64,000 bases of DNA. Source: Linnemannia hyalina. Lineage: Eukaryota; Mortierellomycota; Mortierellomycetes; Mortierellales; Mortierellaceae. The notes below the pieces were generated by a model. It saw nothing but the letters and a program-made list of their open reading frames with translations, was not told the DNA's origin and did not search any database. This document shows positions 11,091-22,590 of this stretch, one piece after another; position 1 is the stretch's first letter; each line of letters starts with the position of its first letter. The stretch spans positions 1,054,001 to 1,118,000 of the forward strand of contig JAHRHY010000006.1 in the NCBI GenBank assembly GCA_019671135.1, read 5' to 3'. A program made the translations under genes and the position numbers.

Positions 11091-12528
11091 ATGTACATAA
11101 TCGTTCGACCGCAAAGGTCCTATGGCCCGGTACAAAGCGCCATCGCTGTCCTGAACCTCCTCTCGCTCGTAAGTCGACCGACTGATTCCTTGTCTACTCA
11201 TTCATTGCCATGGCCATCTTGAGAGGTGGTGTAAGAGCCCAGAAACCCAGCCTCTGGTACGTAAGCATCCTAACCATGTCTTTTTTCTTCCTTGTTCATC
11301 TTTTGTAGCTTGTGGGCATGATCCTACTCTTTGTGGGTAAGCGAAAGCAACCTCCTCGTCCACCTTCGCCATATCTTATCTTCACCAAAGAATCCCCACT
11401 CCACCTTGCTAACAAAAGGAACCTCTTCGTCATCTTCCCAATAGGCACATTTGTCTATTTTGCGCCTGCCGCAATCTTTGTCACCTCAACCCTCCTGCCA
11501 CACCTAATCTTGGTCCTCGGCGCCACAATCTCACTGGTCTCCTTCTTGGGGTACTATGGAGTCATGAACGAAAAGCGCTGGATCCTGTGGGTACACGGGT
11601 TGATCCTGTTGATTGCCATTGCACTCCAGATCACTGTCGGCGCTATTGCGTTCGTCTACCGAAACCAGGGAACTGAGGTCTTGGACGATGCCTGGGACCG
11701 GGTCTTCCGTTCTGACCCCCGTGTCATCCTTGACCTTGAGAGCTTTGTAAGTCTCTACTAGTGCTACAAAGGAGACTGCGATCACTCGTTGGAACTAAGA
11801 GATGGGGCGCATTCTTTGTGTACCAACTGTTATATCCTGGTAACTAATTGCTGAAATTCGATTCAAAATAACGACAACGATAATAGTTCCAATGCTGTGG
11901 ATTTGAGCATGTGTTGGACAGACCTGTGCCCATCACCTGTGCCATTGACCGTCGCTACACTACCGGATGCCGAGATAACATCCAGACCGCCTTCCAGGAC
12001 AGTCTGCAAGCCATTGGCGTCATCGGAGCCATTCTTGGAGGCATTGAGGTATTTTGGGTTTACTTTGCAGTATGGTGTTGAGAAGGCCGTTATGCCCAAT
12101 GTGAACATTGGTATTTGTCGTAATATACATTTTAATATGTTTTTCTACGGACACCTTGAACTCATACTTTTTAGTTGGTCTGCTTGCTGGGAGCAGCGGT
12201 GTTGTTCCACCGATTCGACAAGCAGAGATATCAGCGAGAACGCGATGATGGTGAGGGATCCCTGGTCAGGGCACTGTTGGATGCTCAGCAGATCGACCAA
12301 CACATTGAGCAGGCTCGTTTGCAGCGGGAGCGTCAGCTGCAGTATGAGGTGTTGGCAGGACAGGTCCGAGCACAGTCTTTGGCGCGAGCTCAGCAGGAGG
12401 GTCTTTTGAATGAGGATCTTGGAAGTGGAAGCGGAATTGGCAGTGGATTGGCACGCGACCCTCCACCCTATGGCACGTTTGACAATTCGTCTCGCAAGCC
12501 TAAGAACTCGAGGAATGGAGGTTACTAA
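11091..12528 (+). CDS. Tetraspanin-like four-pass membrane protein
   Basis: Plasma-membrane organiser of the tetraspanin type. Five exons (11091-11168, 11309-11336, 11445-11746, 11887-12048, 12175-12528) give 307 aa. Helix 1 is rebuilt from three exons (LNLLSLLVGMILLFVGTFVYF). Helices 2 and 3 are LILVLGATISLVSFLGYY and ILWVHGLILLIAIALQITV. The large extracellular loop holds the diagnostic CCG triplet (FQCCGFEH) and later TCAI and TGC cysteines. Helix 4 is IGVIGAILGGIELVCLLGAA. The cytoplasmic tail is long (about 100 aa), Gln/Arg-rich and probably helical, ending with PPPYGTF, a PPxY-like motif. The 28-nt second exon is easily missed. It resembles fungal Pls1/Tsp families, but the subtype is not assignable by eye. 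Confidence 0.86.
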
Positions 12529-15445
12529 AGAATGACGTGGGCTCCATCTAGGCGAGAGAAGGAGAAGCACGCGTATGTGCCTTTTTTCGATCATTGCCCT
12601 TTGTTCACAATTCGCGTGGGATATTGCTCATCAGTCTAGTGGTTAAAGTGTAGTTCTTATTCTCATGGTTAAAGTGTAGTTCTTATTCTCGTGGTTCAAT
12701 ATTGCGGCCTAGCGCCTTTTTCTTTTCGACTCATATGCCAAACAAAGGAATTGTCAATCATACTGTGTCGGCTCTCTTTTATCGTCGTGCTTAGGCGCAA
12801 AATGCTAATGAAAGAAAGGATCGATGGAACAGAGGTTGGGTAATTACGAGTTGAAGGAACAAACGACGGCGCCTTTCGTTAATTACCAGAGAAGGAAGAA
12901 ATAGTTTCCAGTTCACTGGTCCCTGACCAGGTAAAGAGCAGCAGTTCCCAGGACCCTTCATCACACTATCCCCTTCTTTTATGCTCACATCCTACGTTAG
13001 GTTGATTTTAAATGCATGCATGTATGTATGTATGTATGTTACCTGTACGAAGCGCAGAATATATATGTCAGCCCTTTCTGGCCCCCAAAACCAATCTATC
13101 GTCTATCTATCCAATTTGTCAAAGGAGCGGAGGGGTAGAGGAAACGAAAGAGAAACACATTGTTTATTTGCGAGTCTAAAAAGAAAAAGGGAACGATCCA
13201 TCGGGTGTCCTGTCCGCAATGTATGTGAGCAACCAAAGCTAGCGCATCATCATCATTGTGATTTGAGGAGGGGTATCCTCAGAAGATAGGGGAAGGTGGA
13301 AAGAAAAGGTGTTCTTTGTCTTGCCACGTAAAAAAATTGATGGTGGCAAAAAAAAAAAATGACCCAGGATCTGGGCCCATAACATCGAGGGTGTGAGCAG
13401 CAATAGAAAAGAAGAAAGAGAAGGACGGTGACGAGGGAAAGGGAAGTGGTACCATGCGAGTGGTGGTAAGCCGAATGTTCCTAAGACGAGGCTTGGTAAC
13501 GCTGAAGTAGGCGGAGCCAAAGACAGGCGAGAAAAGCTGTTTTTAAACATTTCTTATCGTTCTTGGGCTTGGAAAGAAGGTAGGGGGTGATACTGAACCC
13601 TGGCCAGGGAGAGAGAGAGAGATGCCTTGGTAAGTTCTCAGACATCACAGCCCGGCACGCCGCCTTGAGTTAAAATAAACACATCGTGTGGCATTGCCAC
13701 CTCCTTTCTTCAGATTTATCTGGACTATCTGCCACAAAGGAGGGACTCTATGGACTATTCAGCGAACTACTGCTACCGCTATTGCGGAGGGGAGTGGAGG
13801 GGAGAAAAATAGGGCATCACTCTCTTTCACGTTTGTTATGCGGCTAATTATAGCGTTTTCCTAGCCTTTTAACAGGCAGGGGTGAAGACGAGGAAGGCGG
13901 ATGGATGGACCAGCTGGGTAGGGACGAATGCATGGAAGGTAGACAAAGCAGCGTTGATGTCGATGTGAACACGGGTCAGTGCTGAGACAAATGGAGTCCC
14001 GCCCTGGATGTTCAATTGATCATGGATCGCTCGTTTCGCTGGTGAGTTGTTTGTTTGAGGGAGGATAGCTATTCAAAATAAAAAAAAATAAACCTCCTCA
14101 GAAAGGACATGATGGCATGTGAGGTGGAACGATAGAGTTACAGGACATCAACAATGACAGCGAACGATGACGAGTCAACAAAGAGAATCCTCGGTAACAA
14201 AGAAAAGGCGACGCAATGATCATAACATGACAAGGTAACAAGGAGGGGTGCGTATGTGCGTGTGTCGCCTGCTGCTCTGCGATATCAAGGACGGTGCGTA
14301 TGTGTTCGGCGACAAAAGGCGGGGGAGAAGAAGGGGGGACACCACAGCCCGTGGGACCCCCAAAAAAAAGCCCTTTGTTTTTTATATTCTGTTGACTCCT
14401 CGGCATTTCATTACCTCTCCCCAATGTCTTGGATCATTGGCGTTGCTTCCTTCCTTTTTAATTTTTCATGCCTGCAAACCCTCTCCCTCCACCCCCAGCA
14501 TACCCTCGTCTCCTTGCGCCCTTTGTCGGTCTTGTTCTTTGCATTTCGCGTTTTTGTCTTGGTCAAGAGAAAGTAAGAGACAGGGCAAGTGCTTCCGGAA
14601 AGGGTGCTGGAGAGGCTGAATATAAATGACCCCTACAGTGCAAAACATACCCAGCCCGTAGCGATTTCAATTGCTCCCAGAGAAGCCGGAACAGAAGAGA
14701 TAACGAGTCAATGAGGCTTTTTGTCAATTGAATAGAAAAAAAGAGGTTTTTCTTTTTTCTCACCGCCACTCACTCGGACGCGGGCCAAATGGGTGCCGCA
14801 AGCCTAGCTCGCCTGCTTTTGTAGGCCGTCATGCTTGACCTTGTCATCATAATCATGTTCGTTGCTGCTGCTGTTGGACGGACCAGTAAGCATTAAGCAA
14901 ATAGGTCACACTCCTTGATGTTCCAATGCTGCTGCCTTACTGTCCCCTCCATTTAAAAACATGTCATTTATTTTTTACATTTTTCAAAGCGACTCACGAT
15001 CGACTCTTATCCTTCTCTCTTCAGCCCATTACCCTTCCTTTTTTTATTCTTTTATTTGACAGGTCAAGGCTGAGTTTAGTAGTCTCTTTCTATCTCTGTT
15101 GCGCAATGAGTGAAGGAACGAACGGCCAATTGGACGTACTGACGGATTAGAGGGACTGAAAGACCAAGGAGCGAATTGCAATCCATTCACCGTTTGTCCT
15201 CACTCCAAGAGGGTAGCGAGGGGATAGATAACAAAGAAAATAGAAAGGCAAGGGCGCGCAACGATCACTGCCACAGGGCAGTGGGTGGTGTGTGTGTCTT
15301 CTTTTGTAGCTGAGCCTAAAGCGCAAAAAAGAAGAGATATGGTTGTGTTCGTATTCAGTTGAATAGTAAAGAGAAGAGTAGGTTGCTGTGGGCCTGAAAA
15401 ACAAAAACATCGGTCTAAAAATAAACCATGGTAACTTGCTACCTT

Positions 15446-15477
<32 letters not shown>

Positions 15478-15904
15478 GTTGTTCTTGTTCTTGGTTTGTT
15501 TCTTTCTTTCTTTATCTCTTCGTCTCTCTTCTCTGTTTTATTCTCTTTTTCACTCTCTCTCTCACTTTCTTCCTTCCTTGTTGATTGTTGTCTTTCTTTC
15601 TTTGTTTGTTTCCAACTACTCCTGTGAAGTGAAATATCCATTATAATTTACCTCACACTTAACACTTTTCAACTCTCTCACTTTCTCTCATTTTCTCTCT
15701 CACTCTCACTCACTTCCCCTTCGTCTTCTGTTCCCCTTTCTTTTTTTCTTTCATCACTTCCTTTCCATTCCATTCAATCACCTCCCCACTCTTGACCACT
15801 CCCCTCTCCTTCTAATCCCACCCCCTTCCTCTCCCTTCCTTCCTTCCTTTCGCCCTTGCACTCAACCTCTCCCACCCTTTTTAATAAAGTTGTTCATGTC
15901 ATAA
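12529..15904. other. 3.4-kb gene-poor spacer
   Basis: No gene could be supported. The left part holds a 26-bp tandem duplication with tRNA-like features (12621-12725, listed separately). Elsewhere there are short tracts: ATGT/ATGC repeats near 13012-13040 and (GA)n near 13605. From about 15430 to 15900 the plus strand is almost pure pyrimidine (CTT and TCTCT runs). That is typical of a long CT-rich promoter and 5' leader for the gene starting at 15905. Open frames in this part are all low-complexity Ser/Leu/Phe translations of the tract. Confidence 0.55.
12621..12725 (+). repeat. 26-bp tandem duplication with tRNA-like boxes
   Basis: The unit TGGTTAAAGTGTAGTTCTTATTCT(C) plus one variable base occurs twice in tandem (12640-12665 and 12666-12691) and restarts at 12692 (TGGTTCAA). 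It is preceded by CAGTCTAGTGG, similar to a tRNA A box, and followed by GGTTCAATATT, a weak B box. ATATTG at 12621 can pair with CAATAT at 12697, and a T5 run (Pol III terminator-like) follows near 12717. It does not fold into a canonical tRNA that I can draw, so I list it as a repeat and possible tRNA relic. Confidence 0.45.
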
Positions 15905-18900
15905 ATGACAACCCCCAGCACAAGAGCCTTCTATCGCTCATCAGCAGCGTCGTCCAGATCCACTTCCCCTTCCCCTCCGCCACTCTTCCCTGGCATGGTC
16001 CTTCCGCAGGATCCTCCTCCATATTCCCGCAGAATCAATAACAATAATAACAACAACAACAACAACAACTCCTACACAACGACAGGCATGCCCGCCTCGA
16101 CCGGCAATAGTCCCAACGGCAACAGCCTCAGCTCCAGCAATTTTTATTCCTCAAACACAACCACTGCCTCCGTCCGCCCAACCACAATCGCCTCTGTCGC
16201 CGCCTCCACCGCTGCCTCCCTCGTCAACGGTATCCGAGGTGGGGCAGGAGCAAACAGAGGAGACAAGCATCATGATGGCCACCACCATAACAACCACATC
16301 CACCACGACGGCTCCTCAAGGCACCACCACTCCCTTAGCAACAGCAGCACCCAGAGCGATCAAATCCCCTCTGCCCTCGTCGACAAGCACTTTGTCTACT
16401 ACCCTTCCTCGTCTTCAGCTTCCTCCCGTATCCGCTCACTCCGGAAACGACTTCTCAACAGACGAGTGATCGGCTTTGGTCTGATCCTCGCCCTCGTCGC
16501 CCTGTTCTCGCTCATCTACCTCCAACCCTCCATCCCTTCCTGGCAGTCTCGCCGCCACCAGTCTGAGCCCGCCCACCGACAACCCAACAACCACGACAGG
16601 TACAAATACGACTTTGATTATCCTCTCGACAAGTCAAAGCAACAGGCCCAGGACCTGGAGCGTCAGCGGGTCCTAGAGCAAGAACAGAACAACGACCGTG
16701 CCTGGAGAGACCAGAACAAAGATGATGACAACGGCAGCAACGGTAACAGCGAGAATGGCTCCGACAACAACAACTCACCCTCCGACAACAAGAAGAAAGA
16801 CCAGGAGGGACATGGTGGTCTTACCGGCTCAAATCCCGACTCAATTGATCGCACAGACGACAGCTACTCGCCTGGTTCCAAGACGGGCCCCAAGACGATT
16901 GACCCTGAATCGATTGTGCTGTACCGTATCCTGGGCAATGATCTGCCACCTCGTCATCGCCCCGGTCAGACTCTCTCCAACGTCCGCTTCATCCTCGAGC
17001 ACGAGCCCGAGTTCAACAACACCCGCAAAATCTGGGTCCTCAATCGGATTGTCGACCCCCAGGCAGAGTCCTCCATCATCCAATTGCTCAAGCACCATCG
17101 CCAAGAGTACTTCCTCGTGCCCTTTGTCGAGTCAGAGTATCTCAAGCAGGACTTCAAGCTCGAGGATTTCCCAGAGCCGGACTTTTTCTCCTCCGACGAC
17201 TACTCGACTTTCTCCAAGGTCGCCAAGCTCAGAGTTCTGGACTACACCTACCACGACAAGAACAGATATGCCATGAACAACGTATGTTTTTTTTTTCTTC
17301 ACCTTCTCTCCTTTCGCTGGTTTTCTGTTTCTCCCCCCCCCCCCCCCCCTCCTCTCCCCTTTCTGTCTCTGTGTTTCCCTCGATCCTCTACTGCTCTCTC
17401 CCCCTACCTTGCGCCCCCTCCCCCTTGTCCTACACCTATTTTTCTCTTTTTGGAGGTCGGCGTCAGGCACACCGATGTGTGTCCACATGCGCAAAACTCC
17501 CATTTTGATATGCTGTGACCACACACTCCCACTTGGGCTGAAAAAAATGTTCAGGAGACGACAGCCAGGTCAGCAAAATTCGCTGGACCAGAAAGGGGAT
17601 GAAAGGGGGACGAGGGGACAGTGGAGAAAAGGACAGAAAAGGAGAGTCAGAACTGCACATACAAGGGACAGAAAGACAGGCACTCATGCAAGGATAAATG
17701 CCACAGATCCAAACAAACCGGGGTGGTGACATTATCGGTCATGGTGGCCCAACAACAGCTATGAGACCCACTTTACTAACTTTCTTTACTTGTTTTCATA
17801 TAGAACGGTGGTCGTAATATCGCCATTCAACACGGGAAGACAAACGTGGACGCCCGCTGGATCTTTGCATTTGACGGAAACTCATTCTTGACCAAGAATG
17901 CCATGGAGGAGATTAAGCACTCGATCCGGAAACATGGCGAGGTGCTCAAGTACTTTGTGGTGCCCATGGCTCGTCTGGTCGACAACTCGCAGCTGTTGAA
18001 AGGAGTCGATACCCGGCCCAACTCCAAGGAGGAGCCCCAGATCATTTTCAGGAACGACGCCGAGGATGTTTACAATCCTGACATGCGATATGGTCGTCGA
18101 TCCAAGGTATGTGCTGTGTCTATGTAGAAGTAGAAATGAATAGTGTTCGTGTTATATGGTGCGGCCAAGTTTTTCACACATACTCATCCTTCCATTGGAA
18201 CCATTCATTTTTTATAGCTGGAGCTGCTGTGGAGATTGGGCGCACTGGAACGAGCAAAGCTTAGCAAGCCCTCGGTCTCCTGGGAACCCAGGGAGCGCGA
18301 GCCTATTCCCGACAAGGCTGACTTCAAGACCGTCGGATGGGTCTTCCGCCTCTTCTCAGGAAAGCGCTCTCAGGAGGAGAACACTCGCCAGTCGGCTGCC
18401 ATCCGTGCCTACAACCGTCTGCTGGCTATTCAGGACTTGATTGATGGTATTGACGAGAGGATCGCGCGCAAGACCTTCCGATCGAATGACCTTCTTGTCT
18501 ACAAGGACGATATCTTGATGGCGAACCGTCAAAAGTACTGGGTTGGCGAGTCTGGAGTGACGCGCATGGTCCAGGAGCTCCAGTCCAAGGCAGATGGTGT
18601 TCTCTCCACCCGTCTCAACCTCCTCAAGAAGGCGTCCGCTGAGGATCTGATCATCTACCCAGCTGATGGACTCGGAAAGCCTATTATCCCCAAGTCGGCC
18701 CCCTCTCCCACCAACGAAGACGGGTCGTCCAGGGTCATTACTCTCCAGGGCCTTTACGACGAGGTCACGACGCTCACTTTGGCCCACTATTTTACAGGAA
18801 ACGAGACTTTTGCGCGCGCGGCGGCCAACATTGTTCGCACGACCTTGCTTCAGGAGCACGACCAAGACGTCCCCATCCACCCCACGACCGAGGAGACTGG

Positions 18901-20272
18901 ATACTTGCTGGATCACGGCTACTCCTTCCCCGCCTTGAACCGCCTCCCCCGTGTCATCCCCAAGAAGGAGGGCATCCTGTCGTCTCGCCCACTGTTAGCG
19001 ATTCCAAAGGATCTGTTGAAGGCCGACACCATGCCTGCTTTCCTGGACTCTGTTCGCATGCTCCACCGCATCCACGTCTTGACTCAGAACGAGTACATAC
19101 AGCTGTCTCTTGTCTTTTCGACTTGGTTGGAGCACTTGGTCAACTCGCCTGAGGGAATCATGTACGCTAAGCAGGGAGACCACCGCTCGTCATTCATGGA
19201 TCTTCATGTTGCGGCATTGGCGGCGATCACGGATGATGTCCGTCTGTTCCTCCGCGTTGTCAACCGCTGCCGTATGCGCGTTGGGCGTCAGTTTATGGTT
19301 GTCCAGGATGGAAAGATCAAAATGCCCTTTGAGAACGCCTATGCGACCCGTCAATCGATGGCTGGGCTTTTGCAGCCCGGTGGCGCGGCGTCGGATGTCT
19401 CTGGTCAGGAGTTGGCGGGCATGTACATTGACGAGGAGAATGATGACCTGGACTTGAGCTTGGACCAGTCGATTTCGCGCCCTCGCGATCTTGGTGCGAT
19501 GTTGAAGGATTCGGTGATGAGCAGCAAGGATGCCACGCCCAACTATGACAACAACCAAGTCGATCCTCTAGCGGAGGAGGAGGACGAGTACGAGCGCAAG
19601 AAGCCCTCGCCCGGAATGGAGCAGATGGAGGATCTTGCCGACTCCAAACCACAACAGCAACAACCCATGTTGGCTTCTTCAACTCCACCCATGGTCCCCG
19701 ACGGTACTGGCGAACCTCTTTACACGGTCGGAGAGTTGACGGAGAAATACTCGGCGTTGAACCTTCAGTATTGGACTCTTTTGACCCGCATGGTCGACAA
19801 CTCTGGCATTTCGTCGGCTCCGGATCTGTGGAGACATCGGTCCAAGCGCGGATACCGCCTGGGCGACATTGTTCGCAACTATGTCCGTCAGGATCACTAC
19901 CGGTCCCCGAGCCTGCGCAAGGTGACCATGGACGCCTTGCTGTACACCGCGCGCACAAACTATGACCACGTGCCACCACGCGCCCTTTTGGTCCAAGAGG
20001 GCGATAAGACCGCCACTGGCACATCTGCTGGTGGTGGTGCAGTCAAGGACGACCGCCGGAAAGGAGGCCGTCAAACTCCAGCAACTTCTGCCCGCGGCGG
20101 CAGGCCCTACAACCCATCAAACGAAGGAGTTCTCGAGTGGGGCGAGTTGGGCTTGGAGGCCAGTGTCTTTGAGGCCCTTGCCAAGGACGAGCAAGATCTT
20201 CAGGACTCGCTTGGAGGCTCGCTTCCTGGCACTGGTGTCCCACCCTTCTGGATGTTGGGTGTCGTAGAGTAA
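15905..20272 (+). CDS. Membrane-anchored glycosyltransferase-like / alginate-lyase-like fusion protein
   Basis: Three exons (15905-17281, 17804-18106, 18218-20272) give 1244 aa. The N-terminal about 180 residues are Ser/Pro/Asn/His low complexity (including an Asn run) and predicted cytoplasmic. One signal-anchor helix (VIGFGLILALVALFSLIYL, near residue 190) then suggests a type II Golgi or plasma-membrane topology. A charged linker leads to SIVLYRILGNDLPPRH, FILEHEP, WVLNRIVDP and, after intron 1, DARWIFAFDGNSFLT, which looks like a GT-A-type nucleotide-sugar fold with a DG metal motif. The C-terminal half (LQGLYDEVTTLTLAHYFTGNETFARAAANIVRTTLL onward) resembles the (alpha/alpha)-barrel of alginate and chondroitin-AC lyases. 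The tail contains YxALNLQYWTLL and WGELGLEASVF. Polymer specificity is unknown. Family assignment is from remembered motifs and is less certain for the N-terminal module. Confidence 0.8.
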
Positions 20273-20766
20273 ACTAAACTCTTCTTTTTTAAAAGGAGCG
20301 GGGTTCTCGCTCTTTGTACATATACCGCCATTTTTTTTTCTTTTGCATTCTCTGTATCATTCACCCCACCCACCCACCCTTCATCCTCTTCATCGACCCT
20401 TTGTTCAAAAAAAACAAATAAACTGCGCCCTTTAGAAGTTTTTTTTTTTTTAAATCATTATCATTCCTTCGTGGAGAAATGTTGTCGATGTATCTTTCGC
20501 AATGGCAAAAGACGAACTTGTGGAACGAAATATCTATCTGTGTGTGGCAAAATGGGGAGTTTCAGTCAAGGGCGCGAAAAACGAGGGTACACAAAGGGAG
20601 ATGAAATAGTAGGATATGTATTTGTATTAATTATTGAGTACAAAAAAGTAACAGGCAAATTCTTTTTGCAACGGCGTTGTACATGATTATGCTATAAAGT
20701 AATATATATGAAAGTCGACGCAAAGAAAGGAATTTCGAAAATGGAGAAAAAAAAAAGGACCATGGT
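20273..20766. other. Convergent 3' spacer
   Basis: Lies between the stop codons of the fusion gene (plus) and the first orphan membrane protein (minus). It is T-rich, with an AATAAA-type signal near 20417 on the plus strand, consistent with a cleavage/polyadenylation region. No gene is seen. Confidence 0.55.
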
Positions 20767-22445
20767 TTAGAGATCGTGGGGGACCCAGGCATGGGCGAGG
20801 AGGACGGCGGTAGACCCAAGACCGACAAAGAGTAAAGCAGGGAGGTCCCAGTATTCTGAATAGACCACCCAGAAGTTGGCGACCAGGGCTATCAACAACA
20901 AGAGGCGGCTGGCTGCGCATGGGATGATGAAAGCGGGGTTTGACTTGGTCGTTTTGGAAGACTTCTGCGAGGGTGCGAGTTTGCCCTTTTCGCTTTGGGA
21001 CTCGTCAGAGTCAGAGTCAGAGTCAGAGTCGATGTCGGAGGAGAAAGTGGAGGAGGAGGACTCGATGACTTCATCGTCGTCCTCGTCGCCGAATCGCTTC
21101 TCGCGCGAGATGGCCGTTTGGAGGAGGTCGAGGGTCTGAGCACGGGCTTGGGCGAGTGCGACGAGGATGCCGCCGATCGTCAACGATATACCAAACAACA
21201 TACCCTCCGTCCACCAGGGCACATACCCAAAGACTTTGCCCTCCTTTTCAAGACCGGCCTGATCGCGAGCATCTATCATCTTCTCCTCCATCCCCTTTAC
21301 CAACTCCTCCTGCGTAATAACCGTCGTTCCCAGCTCTCCCTCCGTGTCATCCTCACCCTCATACCCATCCTCCTCTCCCTCGTGCTGGTGGTGCTGGAGC
21401 TGTTCATCCAACTGCTCTTCAAACTCTTCCCGGAGTTCTTCCGTCTCCTGAGGGTCCCCGACGACCTGTTCCATCGCATCCCAGAAATCCCGGAGTGCCG
21501 AAAGCGATTCTCGCTGTTGAGCCGTCATCGATTCTAGGGTTTCCTTAGGGAAGGACCATTCAGAGTCCATGACTTCGTCGTTCTCGGCCGCGAGCACTCG
21601 TGCGTCCATTACGGACTCGGACACGTCTGCCCATGCTGTTGATGTCAACCCCGCTGCGCTCTCGTCGTTGGTGTTCGTGGTGGTGGCAGTACCTTCAGGA
21701 GACGCGGCAGGAGCGGCCATTGGACACAAGGGAGAGAAGGTGAGGATGGAATCGTCAAAGGATCCGTCAAGGGGCGAGTAAACCATGAAAGAAACCGTCT
21801 TGTTCAATCCAAGCCGTGGGGCAGAAGCCAAAAGGACCGACCAGAGACAGAGACTTGCCAACAGAAGCGTGCGGGGTCTCATTAGTCGTCTTTGCTGCTT
21901 TGTGCTTTTGTTGCTACTGTTGGACGGGTCGTCATGGTTGAGAAGTGGAGCCTCGGTAGGAAGCAGACTGGCATCTTTGGAAGAAGAGGAAGAGCAGCCG
22001 CTGAACCCAAGGCGGTTCAAAAGTCTTGCGTACGGGCAGGTTGTCGTGCCGTTGGCCTTTTGCTTTATTTTACAGCATCCTCCTCCGGCTCGCCTACACC
22101 TCCTCCTAGACGCCAAGACTTTGGCCACGGCTATGGGCAGGACTAGACCCACACAGGGCAACAATGGGGCCACCCACCAATACGCTCCCACTGCTCCTCC
22201 TTCCTCAATTAAACCATAAGAGTTGTCGCCGTTATTGGTCCCAGAGACTCCATTGCCAAATTCACCACCGCTGCCCTGTCGTTGAAAACAAGACGAAGTT
22301 GCGGTGAGAGCCTCGAGAGCAGAGGATAGGTATGGGAGGACAGAGGGCAGGATCAACAAAGATCCGGCCTTCAGTAGATCGAGCCGGGATGCTAGTGCTC
22401 GTAATTGTTGCACAGAGTAGGTGTGTTTTTGTTGATGTTGTTCAT

Positions 22446-22478
<33 letters not shown>

Positions 22479-22590
22479 GCTGTGGACTTTGCGGACGTTT
22501 TGTAGTTGTCTTTGGAGAGGGTGGTGCTGCGGTTGTGAAGGGAGAAGAAGGAGAAGTGGGGGATGGAGGGCAGGTGGTTGAGTTGTCCAT
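20767..22590 (-). CDS. Hypothetical intronless multi-pass membrane protein, polyQ- and acid-rich
   Basis: Uninterrupted 607-codon frame from ATG 22590 (MDNSTTCPPSP, good AGCCATGG context). No family recognised. The N-terminus is Ser/Pro/Thr-rich and followed by a 12-13 residue Gln run. Hydrophobic segments include LLILPSVLPYLSSALEAL, YWWVAPLLPCVGLVLPIAVA, LLLASLCLWSVLLASA, GMLFGISLTIGGILVALAQA and two near the C-terminus (LLLLIALVANFWVVY, LLFVGLGSTAVLLAHAW). Between them lies an acidic Glu/Asp-rich segment (EELREEFEEQLDEQL...EGEDDTEGE), followed later by an (SD)n repeat. The frame is also open upstream of 22590 but has no earlier ATG. Being intronless is unusual beside its split neighbours. 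A role in an organelle membrane is possible but not supported by any motif. Confidence 0.7.

Noticed and set aside
15147..15641. 165-codon minus-strand frame with Arg/Lys/Glu runs
   Set aside because: Complement of the pyrimidine-rich promoter tract; the charged runs follow simply from CTT/TCT repeats.
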